From NCBI RefSeq assembly GCF_042685645.1, contig NZ_JBHUNX010000001.1, forward strand, positions 434,001 through 498,000: 64,000 nt of DNA, given 5' to 3'. The position numbers were made by a program, and so were the translations under genes. The notes under the pieces were generated by a model. It did not search any database. It worked only from the letters and a program-made list of their open reading frames with translations, and was not told where the DNA came from. Shown piece by piece: positions 24,691 through 33,266 of this stretch. Position 1 is the stretch's first letter. Every line of letters starts with the position of its first letter. The DNA is from Salininema proteolyticum (GTDB lineage: Bacteria; Actinomycetota; Actinomycetes; Mycobacteriales; Micromonosporaceae).

Positions 24691-26355
24691 TCACGACTGC
24701 GCGTCCCGAGCGATCTGCTTGAGCCGGTGCAGGATCTCCGTGCCGCCCCGCCCGAAGTGGTCGTGCAGCTCGCAGTACTCGCGGTAGAGCTCGTCGTACC
24801 GGGCGGCGTTGTCGGGGTTGGGGTGGTAGGCGTTGCGCCGCACCGCTCCCATGGCCTTGGAGGCGCTGCGGATGTCCGGGTACACCTCCGCGGCGACCGC
24901 CGCGTGGATCGCCGAGCCGAGCGCCGGCCCCTGCGGGTTGGTCAGCACGTTCAACGGCCGGTTGAGCACGTCGGCGTAGATCTGCATGAGCAGCTCGTTC
25001 TTCAGCAGGCCCCCGGCGACGGTGATGTCGGTGACCGGGACGCCGAACGTCGTCAGGCTGTCGATGATCTTCCGCGCCCCGAAGGCCGTGGCCTCCAGCA
25101 GCGCCCGATAGATCTGCTCCGGGCGGGTGGCCAGCGTCAGGCCGGCGATCACGCCGCTCAGGTCGTGGTCCACCAGGACCGACCGGTTGCCCGAGTGCCA
25201 GTCCAGGGCGATCAGGCCGTGCTGGCCCACGTTCTCCTCGGCGGCCAGAGAGCTCAGGTAGTCGTGGATGGACTGGCCCCGCTGCTCTGCCAGCTTCGAG
25301 TAGGAGTCGGGGATGTTGTTCTTGGTGAACCACGCGAAGATGTCGCCGACGCCGGACTGTCCGGCCTCGAAGCCCCACAGGCCGGGGACGATGCCGTCGC
25401 GCACCACTCCGCACATGCCCGGCACCTCGGCCAGGAGGTCGCCGTTGACGACGATGCAGGTGCTGGTGCCCATGATCGCCACCAGCTGACCCGGGTCGAC
25501 CGCCTGAGCGGCCGCCGCCGTCACGTGCGCGTCGACGTTGCCCACCGCGACGGGGGTGCCCACGCGCAGCCCGGTCCACTCGGCGGCCCTGGAGCTCAAT
25601 CCTCCCGCGCGCCCGCCCAGCGGCGAAAGCGGGAAGTCGAGCTTGGACTTGGCGAAGTCGGCGAACTCCGGGTGCAGGGCCGCCAGGTAGTCGCGCGAGG
25701 GCCAGCCGTCGTCCTGGTAGATCCCCTTGTACCCGGCGGTGCAGGTATTGCGGTTCTCCTGGCCGGTCAGCTGCCAGACGATCCAGTCCGCCGCCTCGAT
25801 CCACCGGTCGGTGCGGCGGTAGATCTCGGGGTCGTCCTCCAGGACCTGGAGGGCCTTGGCGTACTGCCACTCGGAGGAGATCTTGCCGCCGTAGCGGCGG
25901 ATCCAGTCCTCCTCTCGGGCGTGGGCGAGCTCGGTGATCCGGTCGGCCTGGTCCTGCGCCGCGTGGTGCTTCCAGAGCTTGGGCCAGGCGTGCGGACGGG
26001 CTCGCAGCTCGGGCAGCTCGCACAGCGGGGATCCCTCGGCCGTGGCGGGGAGGACGGTGCAGGAGGTGAAGTCGGTCGCGATGCCGACGATGTCGGCGGC
26101 GGTCCTGCCGGACTGCTCCAGCGCTTTGGGAACGGCCCGGCTGAGGACCTGGCGCCAGTCGTCGGGGTCCTGGAGGGCCCACGAGGCGGGCAGCCGCTGG
26201 TCGGATTCGGGCAGGTGGTGTTCGATGCTGCCGTGGCGGTAGACGTGCTCGACGCTAGCGAGCTCGGTGCCGTCGTCGGTCGACACGACGATGACCCGGC
26301 CCGACAGGGTGCCGAAGTCGATGCCGATGACGGCGGAGGACGATGGGTCGGCCAT
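24691..26355 (-). CDS. araB: ribulokinase
   Basis: A 554-residue FGGY-family kinase that phosphorylates L-ribulose. The N-terminal phosphate loop is VIGIDFGTLSGRVIVV. Middle landmarks include DFTSCTVLPA and ALDWHSGNRSVLVDHDLSGVI. The C-terminal ATP site is DITVAGGLLKNELLMQIYADVLNRP. The length fits AraB rather than a xylulokinase. The ATG at 26355 has GGAAGGAA about eight bases upstream. It is the first gene of araBDA and is divergent from the YtfQ-like importer operon across a 520-bp control region. Confidence 0.96.
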   Translation of the reverse strand: MADPSSSAVIGIDFGTLSGRVIVVSTDDGTELASVEHVYRHGSIEHHLPESDQRLPASWALQDPDDWRQVLSRAVPKALEQSGRTAADIVGIATDFTSCTVLPATAEGSPLCELPELRARPHAWPKLWKHHAAQDQADRITELAHAREEDWIRRYGGKISSEWQYAKALQVLEDDPEIYRRTDRWIEAADWIVWQLTGQENRNTCTAGYKGIYQDDGWPSRDYLAALHPEFADFAKSKLDFPLSPLGGRAGGLSSRAAEWTGLRVGTPVAVGNVDAHVTAAAAQAVDPGQLVAIMGTSTCIVVNGDLLAEVPGMCGVVRDGIVPGLWGFEAGQSGVGDIFAWFTKNNIPDSYSKLAEQRGQSIHDYLSSLAAEENVGQHGLIALDWHSGNRSVLVDHDLSGVIAGLTLATRPEQIYRALLEATAFGARKIIDSLTTFGVPVTDITVAGGLLKNELLMQIYADVLNRPLNVLTNPQGPALGSAIHAAVAAEVYPDIRSASKAMGAVRRNAYHPNPDNAARYDELYREYCELHDHFGRGGTEILHRLKQIARDAQS

Positions 26356-26490
26356 AGGGTGGTTCCTTCCCCGGGGAGTGAGGTCACTCGGAGCAGAGCG
26401 GCGGGTTCCGGAGGAGCGGAGTGGTACTCCCCGCGGGGCGCCGTGCTCGTGGCCGTCACTGGTGGACAGGTCTGCTTGAGTCTTGAACGA

Positions 26491-26515
26491 ACAATAAACG
26501 ACAAAAACAAACAAG
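26491..26515. promoter_or_regulatory. candidate operator upstream of araB
   Basis: An AT-rich A/C-biased tract contains CAATAAACGACAAA, followed by repeated AACAAAC hexamers. It lies about 140-160 bases upstream of araB. The 14-base CAATAAAC(G/A)ACAAA core recurs in front of the divergent importer, so a common regulator is likely. Confidence 0.5.
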
Positions 26516-26821
26516 TAAAGCCCGCCCCGGGGCTTTTCCGGGCTGAGATTCGGGACCGCCGACGCGGTGCCGCCTCGGTTCGATGTCCACTCGCACGAAA
26601 AACCACCAGTCTTCCACAGAGTTGAACACACTGGTCACCGCAGTCGGGCCCGGCGCCGTCCAGCACTCGGCCGCAGGGCGACCGTGCCGACGGAAATGAA
26701 CATTCCCGGCCGGTCGGCATCCCCGGACCCCCGAGGGGATCGCGAAGTTTTACGGACATGTTACGCGGATATGGCTGAATCGTTATGAATCACTGCGGCC
26801 GCTCTGTTGACTCGCCCTCAG

Positions 26822-26868
26822 TTCAAACATAGAATCAGGCCAATAAACAACAAATTCACACAAAATCG
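26822..26868. promoter_or_regulatory. candidate operator upstream of the YtfQ-like importer
   Basis: Contains TTCAAACATAGAATCA (26822-26837) and CAATAAACAACAAATT with CACACAAAATCG (26841-26868). The first resembles TTCAAACGAAAATCA upstream of the ChvE-like operon. The second resembles the araB site. Confidence 0.5.
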
Positions 26869-26879
26869 AAAGGCTCATG

Positions 26880-28016
26880 ATGTCCGAGAACTCCGCGGCG
26901 AACCCCGCGACTGACCGAATCACGAGTTCACAAGGGCGTGCGGCCCACAGTGATAACAGCCCCTCCCCGCGCTCGATGAGCGGTGCTGATCGAGCGAACA
27001 AGAATCAACATTTCTTCCGCGGGGCCGCCCGTTCCGGCGTCACCCGACGCCTCGTCGGCGGCCTCGCCGCCACCGGCCTCCTCCTCGGACTGGCCGCCTG
27101 CGGCGGCGACTCCGGCGGGTCCGACGACGGCCTCGTCATCGGCTTCGTCCAGGTCGGCGCCGAGTCCGCCTGGCGCACCGCCAACTCCGAGTCCGTCCGC
27201 TCCTCGGCAGGGGAGGACGACCGCATCGCGGAGCTGAAGTTCATCGACGGCCAGCAGGACCAGGCCAAGCAGCTGGAGGGCATGCGCAACCTCATCACCC
27301 AGCGCGTGGACGCCATCGTCCTCGCCCCCGTCGTGGAGACGGGCTGGACCGAGGTGCTCGAGGAGGCCCGGGACGCCGACATCCCCGTCCTCCTCGCCGA
27401 CCGCAGCGTCGAACAGTCCGACGAGGACCTGTACGCCACCCGCCTGGGCTCCGACTTCGTCGAAGAGGGCCGCAAGGCCGGCGCGTGGGTCACCGAGGAG
27501 TTCGCCGACGCCGACGGCACCGCCGTCCTCGAACTCGAGGGCACCGTCGGATCGGCCCCCGCCAACGACCGCAAGGCCGGGTTCTACGAAGTGCTCGACG
27601 GCGAGGGCTTCGACTACGACCTGCTGGACAGCCAGTCGGGGGACTTCACCGCCGAGGGAGGCAAAGAGGTCATGGAGGTCTTCCTGCAGAGCCACGACCC
27701 CGAGGACGTCGACGTGCTATACGCGCACAACGACGAGATGGGCCTCGGCGCGATCCAGGCGATGGAGGAGGCCGGAGTCGAGCCCGGCGAGGACGTCCGG
27801 GTCATCATCGTCGACGGCTCCGCCGCCGGCTTCCAGGCCGGCGCCGACGGGAAGGTCGACTACATCGTCGAGTGCAACCCCGTCTTCGGCGACCAGCTCA
27901 TGGACCTCGCGGTCGACGTCGTCGGCGGCGAGGACGTCGACAAGTACGTCCCCGTCGAGGAGTCCGCCTACGGCCCCGACGAGTTCGCGGACGAACTGCC
28001 CAACCGCCAGTACTGA
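26880..28016 (+). CDS. YtfQ-like pentose/galactofuranose-binding lipoprotein
   Basis: A 378-residue periplasmic-binding-protein-like lipoprotein (sugar-binding type 4). The mature part follows Escherichia coli YtfQ closely: VIGFVQVGAESAWRTANSESV, FIDGQQDQAKQLEGMRNLITQRVDAIVLAPVVETGW, then VLLADRSVEQSDED. The lipobox is LLLGLAACGG near residue 75, unusually far from the start. ATG 26880 is preceded by GAAAGG at the right distance, and ATG 26877 is an alternative. Next to araBDA, the ligand is likelier to be L-arabinose or an arabinofuranose than galactofuranose; that is an inference from context. It heads the operon with three transport genes and a GH43 gene. Confidence 0.92.
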   Translation: MSENSAANPATDRITSSQGRAAHSDNSPSPRSMSGADRANKNQHFFRGAARSGVTRRLVGGLAATGLLLGLAACGGDSGGSDDGLVIGFVQVGAESAWRTANSESVRSSAGEDDRIAELKFIDGQQDQAKQLEGMRNLITQRVDAIVLAPVVETGWTEVLEEARDADIPVLLADRSVEQSDEDLYATRLGSDFVEEGRKAGAWVTEEFADADGTAVLELEGTVGSAPANDRKAGFYEVLDGEGFDYDLLDSQSGDFTAEGGKEVMEVFLQSHDPEDVDVLYAHNDEMGLGAIQAMEEAGVEPGEDVRVIIVDGSAAGFQAGADGKVDYIVECNPVFGDQLMDLAVDVVGGEDVDKYVPVEESAYGPDEFADELPNRQY

Positions 28017-28053
28017 CCGGCCCGCGCGACCGGGAACACCCTAAGGAACCACC

Positions 28054-29562
28054 ATGCCACCCATCATCCGCATGAAGGGCGTCTCCAAGTCCTTCACGGG
28101 GGTCGCCGCCCTCGACGGCGTGGACCTGACCCTGCGCGCGGGGGAGGTCCACGCCCTCATGGGCGAGAACGGAGCGGGCAAGTCCACGCTCGTCAAGGCC
28201 CTCACCGGAGTCCACCGCCCCGACTCGGGGACGGTCGAGCTCGACGGCCGGCCCGTCTCCTTCCACCACCCGAGGGAGGCCCAGGAGGCCGGGATCGCGA
28301 CCGTCTACCAAGAGGTCAACCTGACCGAGAACCTCACCGTCGCGGAGAACCTCTTCGCCGGGCGCGAGCCCCGCCTCGGACCGTTCATCCGGTTCCGCGC
28401 CATGCGGAAACGCGCCGAGGAGGCCCTCGCCCGCGTCGGACTCGACCTCGACGTCACCGCCCCGCTCTCCACCCTCTCCATCGCCGTGCAGCAGCTGGTC
28501 GCCATCGCCCGCGCCGTCGACATGGACGCCAAGGTCCTCGTCCTCGACGAACCGACCTCCTCCCTCGACCAGGACGAGGTGCGCCGCCTGCTGGACACCA
28601 TGCGGCGCCTCGCCGACGACGGGACCGCGCTCGTCTTCATCTCCCACTTCCTCGACCAGGTCTACGACGTCTGCGACCGGATGACGGTCCTGCGCAACGG
28701 GACCCTCGTCGGCGAGTGGCCGACCGCCGACCTCCCCGAGGCCGACCTCATCGGCCGCATGCTCGGCCGCGAATCGACCTCCCTGGCCGGACTCGAGGAG
28801 CGCCGCCGCGAACGCGAACCGCGCGACGAGGTCCTCCTCTCCGCCACCGCCCTGGGGCGCAAGGGCGCCGTCGAACCGTTCACCGTCGACCTCCGCCGAG
28901 GCGAAGTGCTCGGCCTCGCCGGGCTGCTCGGCTCCGGCCGCACCGAGACCGCGCGGCTCCTGGCGGGCGCCGACCCCGCCGACGCCGGGACCCTCGCCGT
29001 CGACGGACGGACCCGGCGCGGCCACAACCCGCGCAACGCCATCGCCGCGGGCATCGCCTACTGCAGCGAGAACCGCAAGACCGAGGGCCTCCTGCCGGAC
29101 CTCACGGTCGCCGAGAACATCACCGTCGCCCTCCAGGCCTCCCTGGGATGGGCGCGGCCGATACCCGCCGAGAAGCGCCGCACCGTCGTCGCCGACCTCG
29201 TCGAACGGCTCGACATCCGCCCGGCCGACCCCGACATGCCCGTCCGGAACCTCTCCGGCGGCAACCAGCAGAAGGTCCTCCTGGCCCGCTGGCTCCTGAC
29301 CGAGCCGCGCCTGCTCATCCTCGACGAGCCCACCCGGGGCATCGACATCGGAGCCAAGGCCGACATCCAGAACCTCGTGGCCGAGCTGTCCGGCCAGGGC
29401 ATGTCCGTCGTCTTCATCTCCGCCGAACTCGACGAGGTCGTCCGCCTCTCCGACCGCATAGGAGTCCTCAAGGACCGCCGCATGATAGACATCCTCGACA
29501 ACACGCCGCAGACCACCGCCTCCACCATCGTGGACACCATCGCGGGAGGGGCGCGACCGTGA
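28054..29562 (+). CDS. sugar ABC transporter ATPase, YtfR/AraG type
   Basis: A 502-residue double-ATPase sugar importer subunit. The N-terminal half has Walker A GENGAGKST, an LSIAVQQLVAIARAVD signature region and Walker B VLVLDEPTSSLD. The C-terminal half has a degenerate Walker A (GLLGSGRTETARLL), a full signature LSGGNQQKVLLARWL and Walker B LLILDEPTRGID. This asymmetry is normal for the RbsA/AraG/MglA family. AAGGAACC precedes the ATG. Its stop overlaps the GTG of the next permease gene (GTGA). Confidence 0.95.
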   Translation: MPPIIRMKGVSKSFTGVAALDGVDLTLRAGEVHALMGENGAGKSTLVKALTGVHRPDSGTVELDGRPVSFHHPREAQEAGIATVYQEVNLTENLTVAENLFAGREPRLGPFIRFRAMRKRAEEALARVGLDLDVTAPLSTLSIAVQQLVAIARAVDMDAKVLVLDEPTSSLDQDEVRRLLDTMRRLADDGTALVFISHFLDQVYDVCDRMTVLRNGTLVGEWPTADLPEADLIGRMLGRESTSLAGLEERRREREPRDEVLLSATALGRKGAVEPFTVDLRRGEVLGLAGLLGSGRTETARLLAGADPADAGTLAVDGRTRRGHNPRNAIAAGIAYCSENRKTEGLLPDLTVAENITVALQASLGWARPIPAEKRRTVVADLVERLDIRPADPDMPVRNLSGGNQQKVLLARWLLTEPRLLILDEPTRGIDIGAKADIQNLVAELSGQGMSVVFISAELDEVVRLSDRIGVLKDRRMIDILDNTPQTTASTIVDTIAGGARP

Positions 29563-30629
29563 CCGACGTGAACACCGACGGGCCCGCCGCCGGCGCGGCC
29601 GAGAAGAAGGCCCCCGCGCGCCGCCCCTCCCGGGGACTCCTGTGGCCGCTGCTCATCCTCGCCGCCCTGGTCCTGGTCAACGTCATCGCCACCGGAAGCG
29701 TCGACTTCGTCCTCCCGCAATGGCAGGACGGGCGCATGGGCGGCCCCTTCGTCACCGTCCTGCGCAACAGCGCGCCCCTCCTCCTGGTCGCCCTCGGCAT
29801 GACGCTCGTCATCGCGGTCAAGGGCATCGACCTCTCCGTGGGGGCCGTCTACGCCATAGCCGCGGCCGTGGCCTGCCAGTTCCTCATCGGAGGCGACCAG
29901 CAGGCCCTCGGCCGCGTCGTCCTCGCCGTCGCCCTGGCGCTGGCCGTCGCCGCCGCCATCGGGGCGTGGAACGGCACCATGGTGTCGGTCTTCGGAATCC
30001 AGCCCATCGTCGCCACCCTCGTGCTCATGATCGCCGGCCGCGGCATCGCCCAGCTGGTGACCGGCGGCCAGATCCCCAACGTCGACGACGCCGGCCCCTT
30101 CGGAGGGCTCGGACGCGGGTCGGTCCTCACCGTCCCCGTGCCGATCCTCATCGGACTCGCCGTCCTGCTGCTCCTCGCCCTGCTGACCCGCAAGACGGCC
30201 ATGGGAATGCTGCTCGAAGCGGTCGGCGGCAACCCCGAGGCCAGCCGGCTCTCCGGCATCCGCGCCCGCGAGCTCACCCTCGCCGTCTACCTCATCTGCG
30301 GGCTCCTCGCCGGACTGGCCGGACTCATCTCCGCGTCCAACCTCGGCAGCGCCGACGCCAACAACGGGGGACTGTGGATCGAACTGGACGCGATCCTCGC
30401 CGTCGTCCTCGGAGGGACCGCGCTCACCGGCGGGCGCTTCCACCTCCTCGGCACCGCACTCGGCGTCGTCATCATCAAGACCCTGGAGGTCACCATCATC
30501 AACGTCGGCCTCTCCTCCCAATGGCAGTTCACCGCCAAGGCCGTCGTCGTCTTCGCGGTCGCGCTGCTCCAGTCGCCCGAGTTCCGCCGCCGGCTGCAGC
30601 CCCCGACACGGAAGAAGGACCGCTCGTGA
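29559..30629 (+). CDS. sugar ABC transporter permease, YtfT type
   Basis: A 356-residue permease of the RbsC/AraH family with eight to ten hydrophobic segments. Family signatures are LVALGMTLVIAVKGIDLSVG near the N-terminus, PIVATLVLMIAGRGIAQLVT, and the EAA-like GGNPEASRLSGIRARE. The GTG start overlaps the ATPase stop by four bases. The next permease again overlaps by four bases, so all three are translationally coupled. Two different permeases are typical of the YtfQRT-YjfF system. Confidence 0.93.
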   Translation: MTDVNTDGPAAGAAEKKAPARRPSRGLLWPLLILAALVLVNVIATGSVDFVLPQWQDGRMGGPFVTVLRNSAPLLLVALGMTLVIAVKGIDLSVGAVYAIAAAVACQFLIGGDQQALGRVVLAVALALAVAAAIGAWNGTMVSVFGIQPIVATLVLMIAGRGIAQLVTGGQIPNVDDAGPFGGLGRGSVLTVPVPILIGLAVLLLLALLTRKTAMGMLLEAVGGNPEASRLSGIRARELTLAVYLICGLLAGLAGLISASNLGSADANNGGLWIELDAILAVVLGGTALTGGRFHLLGTALGVVIIKTLEVTIINVGLSSQWQFTAKAVVVFAVALLQSPEFRRRLQPPTRKKDRS

Positions 30630-31684
30630 CCAACCCAGTGACCACCGTCCTGTCCAGCGCCGGATCCCGCCGCTACGTGCCGGTCGCGGCGACGCTCCTC
30701 CTGCTCGCCGCCCTGTACGCCGGCGGCCTGGCCAACTACCGCAACTTCGACCACCCCCAGGTGGTGGCCAACCTCTTCGTCACCAACGCCGCCCTCCTCA
30801 TCGCGGCGGTCGGCATGACCTTCGTGATCCTCACCGGCGGCATCGACCTCTCGGTCGGGTCGGTCATGGCGTTCAGCACCATGGCCTGCGCGTGGCTGAC
30901 CGTCGAGGCGGGCGTGCCCGCGGGATGGGCGGTGCCCGGCGTCCTGCTGTTCGGCATGCTCTCCGGCGGACTCATCGGAGCCGTCATCCACTACTTCAAG
31001 GTGCAGCCGTTCATCGCCACCCTCGTGGGGCTCTTCCTCTACCGGGGACTGACCCTGCAGATCTCCGACCGCGACATCTCCGTGCGCGACGTCGAGTTCT
31101 TCTCCTGGGGGATGGAGCGCCACCGGTTCGGCGAGGTCAGCCTCCCCAACATCACCTTCGTCGCCCTCGCCACGGCGGTCGTCGCCTTCGCGATCCTCCA
31201 CTACACCCGCCTCGGGAGGACCGTGTACGCCGTGGGAGGCAGCGAGCAGTCCTCCCACCTCATGGGCCTCCCCGTGGCGCGCGCCAAGATCACCGTCTAC
31301 GCGATCAGCGGATTCTGCGCCGCCCTCGCCGGAGTCGTGGCCGCCTTCTACACCAAGTCCGCCAACCCGCTGGCCGGCGTGGGATTCGAGCTGGACGCCA
31401 TCGCCTCCGTCGTCATAGGAGGGACGCTCCTGGTCGGCGGCTACGGGTTCGTCCTCGGCACCGTCGCCGGCGTCATGGTGCTCGGCCTGATCAGCACCAT
31501 CATCGCCTACCAGGGGAGCCTCAGCTCCTGGTGGGCGAACATGACCGTCGGCGCGCTCCTGCTGCTGTTCATCCTCCTGCAGCAGCTCATCGAGAAGCTC
31601 GGCCGCCGAACCGTGGCGGAACGCGCGGCGCCGCCCGGCGCCGAGCCCGCCCGGCCGGAACCGCAGAAGCAGGCCGCGCCGTGA
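30626..31684 (+). CDS. sugar ABC transporter permease, YjfF type
   Basis: A 352-residue second permease. Signatures are AAVGMTFVILTGGIDLSVGSVMAF, FIATLVGLFLYRGLTLQISD and GGSEQSSHLMGLPVARAK. It differs clearly from YtfT and matches YjfF, its usual heterodimer partner. The GTG start overlaps the YtfT stop. The C-tail is Pro/Ala-rich (PPGAEPARPEPQKQAAP). A secreted GH43 gene follows 105 bases later on the same strand. Confidence 0.93.
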   Translation: MTNPVTTVLSSAGSRRYVPVAATLLLLAALYAGGLANYRNFDHPQVVANLFVTNAALLIAAVGMTFVILTGGIDLSVGSVMAFSTMACAWLTVEAGVPAGWAVPGVLLFGMLSGGLIGAVIHYFKVQPFIATLVGLFLYRGLTLQISDRDISVRDVEFFSWGMERHRFGEVSLPNITFVALATAVVAFAILHYTRLGRTVYAVGGSEQSSHLMGLPVARAKITVYAISGFCAALAGVVAAFYTKSANPLAGVGFELDAIASVVIGGTLLVGGYGFVLGTVAGVMVLGLISTIIAYQGSLSSWWANMTVGALLLLFILLQQLIEKLGRRTVAERAAPPGAEPARPEPQKQAAP

Positions 31685-31789
31685 GGCACCGGATCGGCCG
31701 GACGCCGAAGGGAGCGACCGTCGCGGCTCCGCCCGTCGGGGCCGGGCGGCCGTTCCCGCCACACGATTAGGAACGATGGAGGGAACACG

Positions 31790-33106
31790 ATGACTCGAAG
31801 AAGAACCGCCGTGGCGGCGGGGGCCGCCCTGGCGGCGCTCGCCGTGGCGGTCGCGCCCGGCTCCGCCGCCGCGAAGAACGGCCACCTGGCCGACCGGGCC
31901 GACGTCCGCGAAGCCGTGGAGGAGCTGTCCGTCGTCAATATCGACGACCCCCGCTCCGCGCTCAACCTGCCCGCCGAAGGCGCCGAGGAGACCCGGATCT
32001 CCTGGCGCTCCTCCCGGGAGGACGTGCTGTCGTCCGACGGCCGGGTGAACCGCCCCGAACCGGGGTCGGACGCGGTAGCCGTGACCCTCACGGCCACGGT
32101 CGAGAAGGACAGGGCGCGTGCGAAGAAGCGCTTCACCACCGAGGTTCCGGCCCTCCCCGAACAGGAGGACTACGCCGGATACTTCTTCACCTACTTCACC
32201 GGGGAGGGTTTCCCGGACGGCGAGCAGGTGTACGCCGCCCTCTCCGACGGCGAGGACCCGACGTCCTTCTCCGAACTCAACGGGGGAGCGCCGGTCCTCA
32301 CCACGGACCAGGGCGAGGAGGGGGCGCGCGACCCCTTCCTGATCCGCTCTCCCGAGGGCGACCGGTTCTACCTCATCGCCACCGACCTCAAGATCCACGG
32401 GAACGGGGACTGGGACGGCGCCCAGCGGCACGGGTCCCGCTCCATCATGGTGTGGGAGTCGACCGACCTGGTGGACTGGTCGGAGGGCCGCCTCGTCGAG
32501 GTCTCGCCCGAGTCGGCCGGCAACACGTGGGCTCCGGAGGCCTACTGGGACGACGAGATCGACGCCTACGTCGTGTTCTGGGCGTCGAAGCTCTATGAGA
32601 CGCCCGACCACTCCGACGACACGTACAACCGGATGATGTACTCGACCACGCGCGACTTCGTGGACTTCACCGAGCCGCGCGTGTGGGTCGACAAGGGGTA
32701 CTCGACGATCGACTCGACCATCGCCGAGGACGACGGCGTCTACTACCGCTTCACCAAGGACGAGCGCTCCAACACCGGCGACAGCCCGTGCGGGAAGTTC
32801 ATCCTGTCCGAGACGTCGGAGAGCCTGCGCGACACCGACTGGGACTTCCAGTCCGAGTGCATCGGCGCCGGAGCGATCAGCCAGGGCGAGGGGCCGCTCG
32901 TGTTCAAGTCGAACACCGAGGAGAAGTGGTACATGTTCATCGACGAGTACGGCGGCCGCGGGTATGTGGCGTTCGAGACCACCGACCTGGCCGCCGGGAC
33001 GTGGACCGAGGCGGCCGGCCAGTCCCTGCCCGAGCACCCGCGCCACGGCACCGTGGTCCCGGTGACGGCGAGCGAGTACGAGAGGATCCAGCAGGCCTGG
33101 GGTTAG
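31790..33106 (+). CDS. secreted GH43 glycosidase (arabinosidase/xylosidase type)
   Basis: A 438-residue protein with a Sec-type signal (RRTAVAAGAALAALAVAVAPGSAAA). It continues with an atrophied bacterial Ig-like domain (about 35-115, RISWRSSREDVLSSDGRV) and a five-bladed GH43 domain. Predicted catalytic residues are the base Asp181 in ARDPFLI and the acid Glu367 in SQGEGPLVF. The conserved NTWAPEAYW blade lies between them. GGAGGGA precedes the ATG. With the adjacent importer and araBDA it would release arabinose, for example from arabinan or arabinoxylan, outside the cell. The exact linkage cannot be read from sequence. Confidence 0.9.
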   Translation: MTRRRTAVAAGAALAALAVAVAPGSAAAKNGHLADRADVREAVEELSVVNIDDPRSALNLPAEGAEETRISWRSSREDVLSSDGRVNRPEPGSDAVAVTLTATVEKDRARAKKRFTTEVPALPEQEDYAGYFFTYFTGEGFPDGEQVYAALSDGEDPTSFSELNGGAPVLTTDQGEEGARDPFLIRSPEGDRFYLIATDLKIHGNGDWDGAQRHGSRSIMVWESTDLVDWSEGRLVEVSPESAGNTWAPEAYWDDEIDAYVVFWASKLYETPDHSDDTYNRMMYSTTRDFVDFTEPRVWVDKGYSTIDSTIAEDDGVYYRFTKDERSNTGDSPCGKFILSETSESLRDTDWDFQSECIGAGAISQGEGPLVFKSNTEEKWYMFIDEYGGRGYVAFETTDLAAGTWTEAAGQSLPEHPRHGTVVPVTASEYERIQQAWG

Positions 33107-33170
33107 CCGACCCCGGCGAAGTAATCGATAAGTGTTGATCTTTGGCTCCGTCCTTGTTATAACGGGATAG

Positions 33171-33184
33171 AGAGAGCGCTCTCT
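33171..33184. promoter_or_regulatory. LacI-type operator 1 upstream of GH16
   Basis: Perfect palindrome AGAGAGCGCTCTCT. A second copy of the same core follows 43 bases later, and two more precede the GH1 gene. The central CG with symmetrical flanks is characteristic of LacI-family sites. Confidence 0.75.
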
Positions 33185-33213
33185 TGAAATAGGTAAAGCC
33201 ACCTATTTTTATG

Positions 33214-33227
33214 GGAGAGCGCTCTCC
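33214..33227. promoter_or_regulatory. LacI-type operator 2 upstream of GH16
   Basis: Perfect palindrome GGAGAGCGCTCTCC sharing the GAGAGCGCTCTC core with site 1. It lies 40 bases before the GH16 start, where a bound repressor would block transcription. Confidence 0.75.
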
Positions 33228-33266
33228 GTATCCGGGAACACAAGTCCGACAAGGGGAGAAGAGACC

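Larger units (their letters stand above)
26356..26876. other. divergent control region of araBDA and the pentose importer
   Basis: This 520-bp non-coding region holds AT-rich islands at 26480-26520 (near araB) and 26815-26870 (near the importer), set in otherwise GC-rich DNA. Both contain CAATAAAC(G/A)ACAAA motifs, described separately. No frame is convincing. Confidence 0.6.

Noticed and set aside
23912..26182. 756-codon minus-strand frame ending in araD
   Set aside because: The first 500 codons are an out-of-frame reading of araB; AraD begins at 24631.
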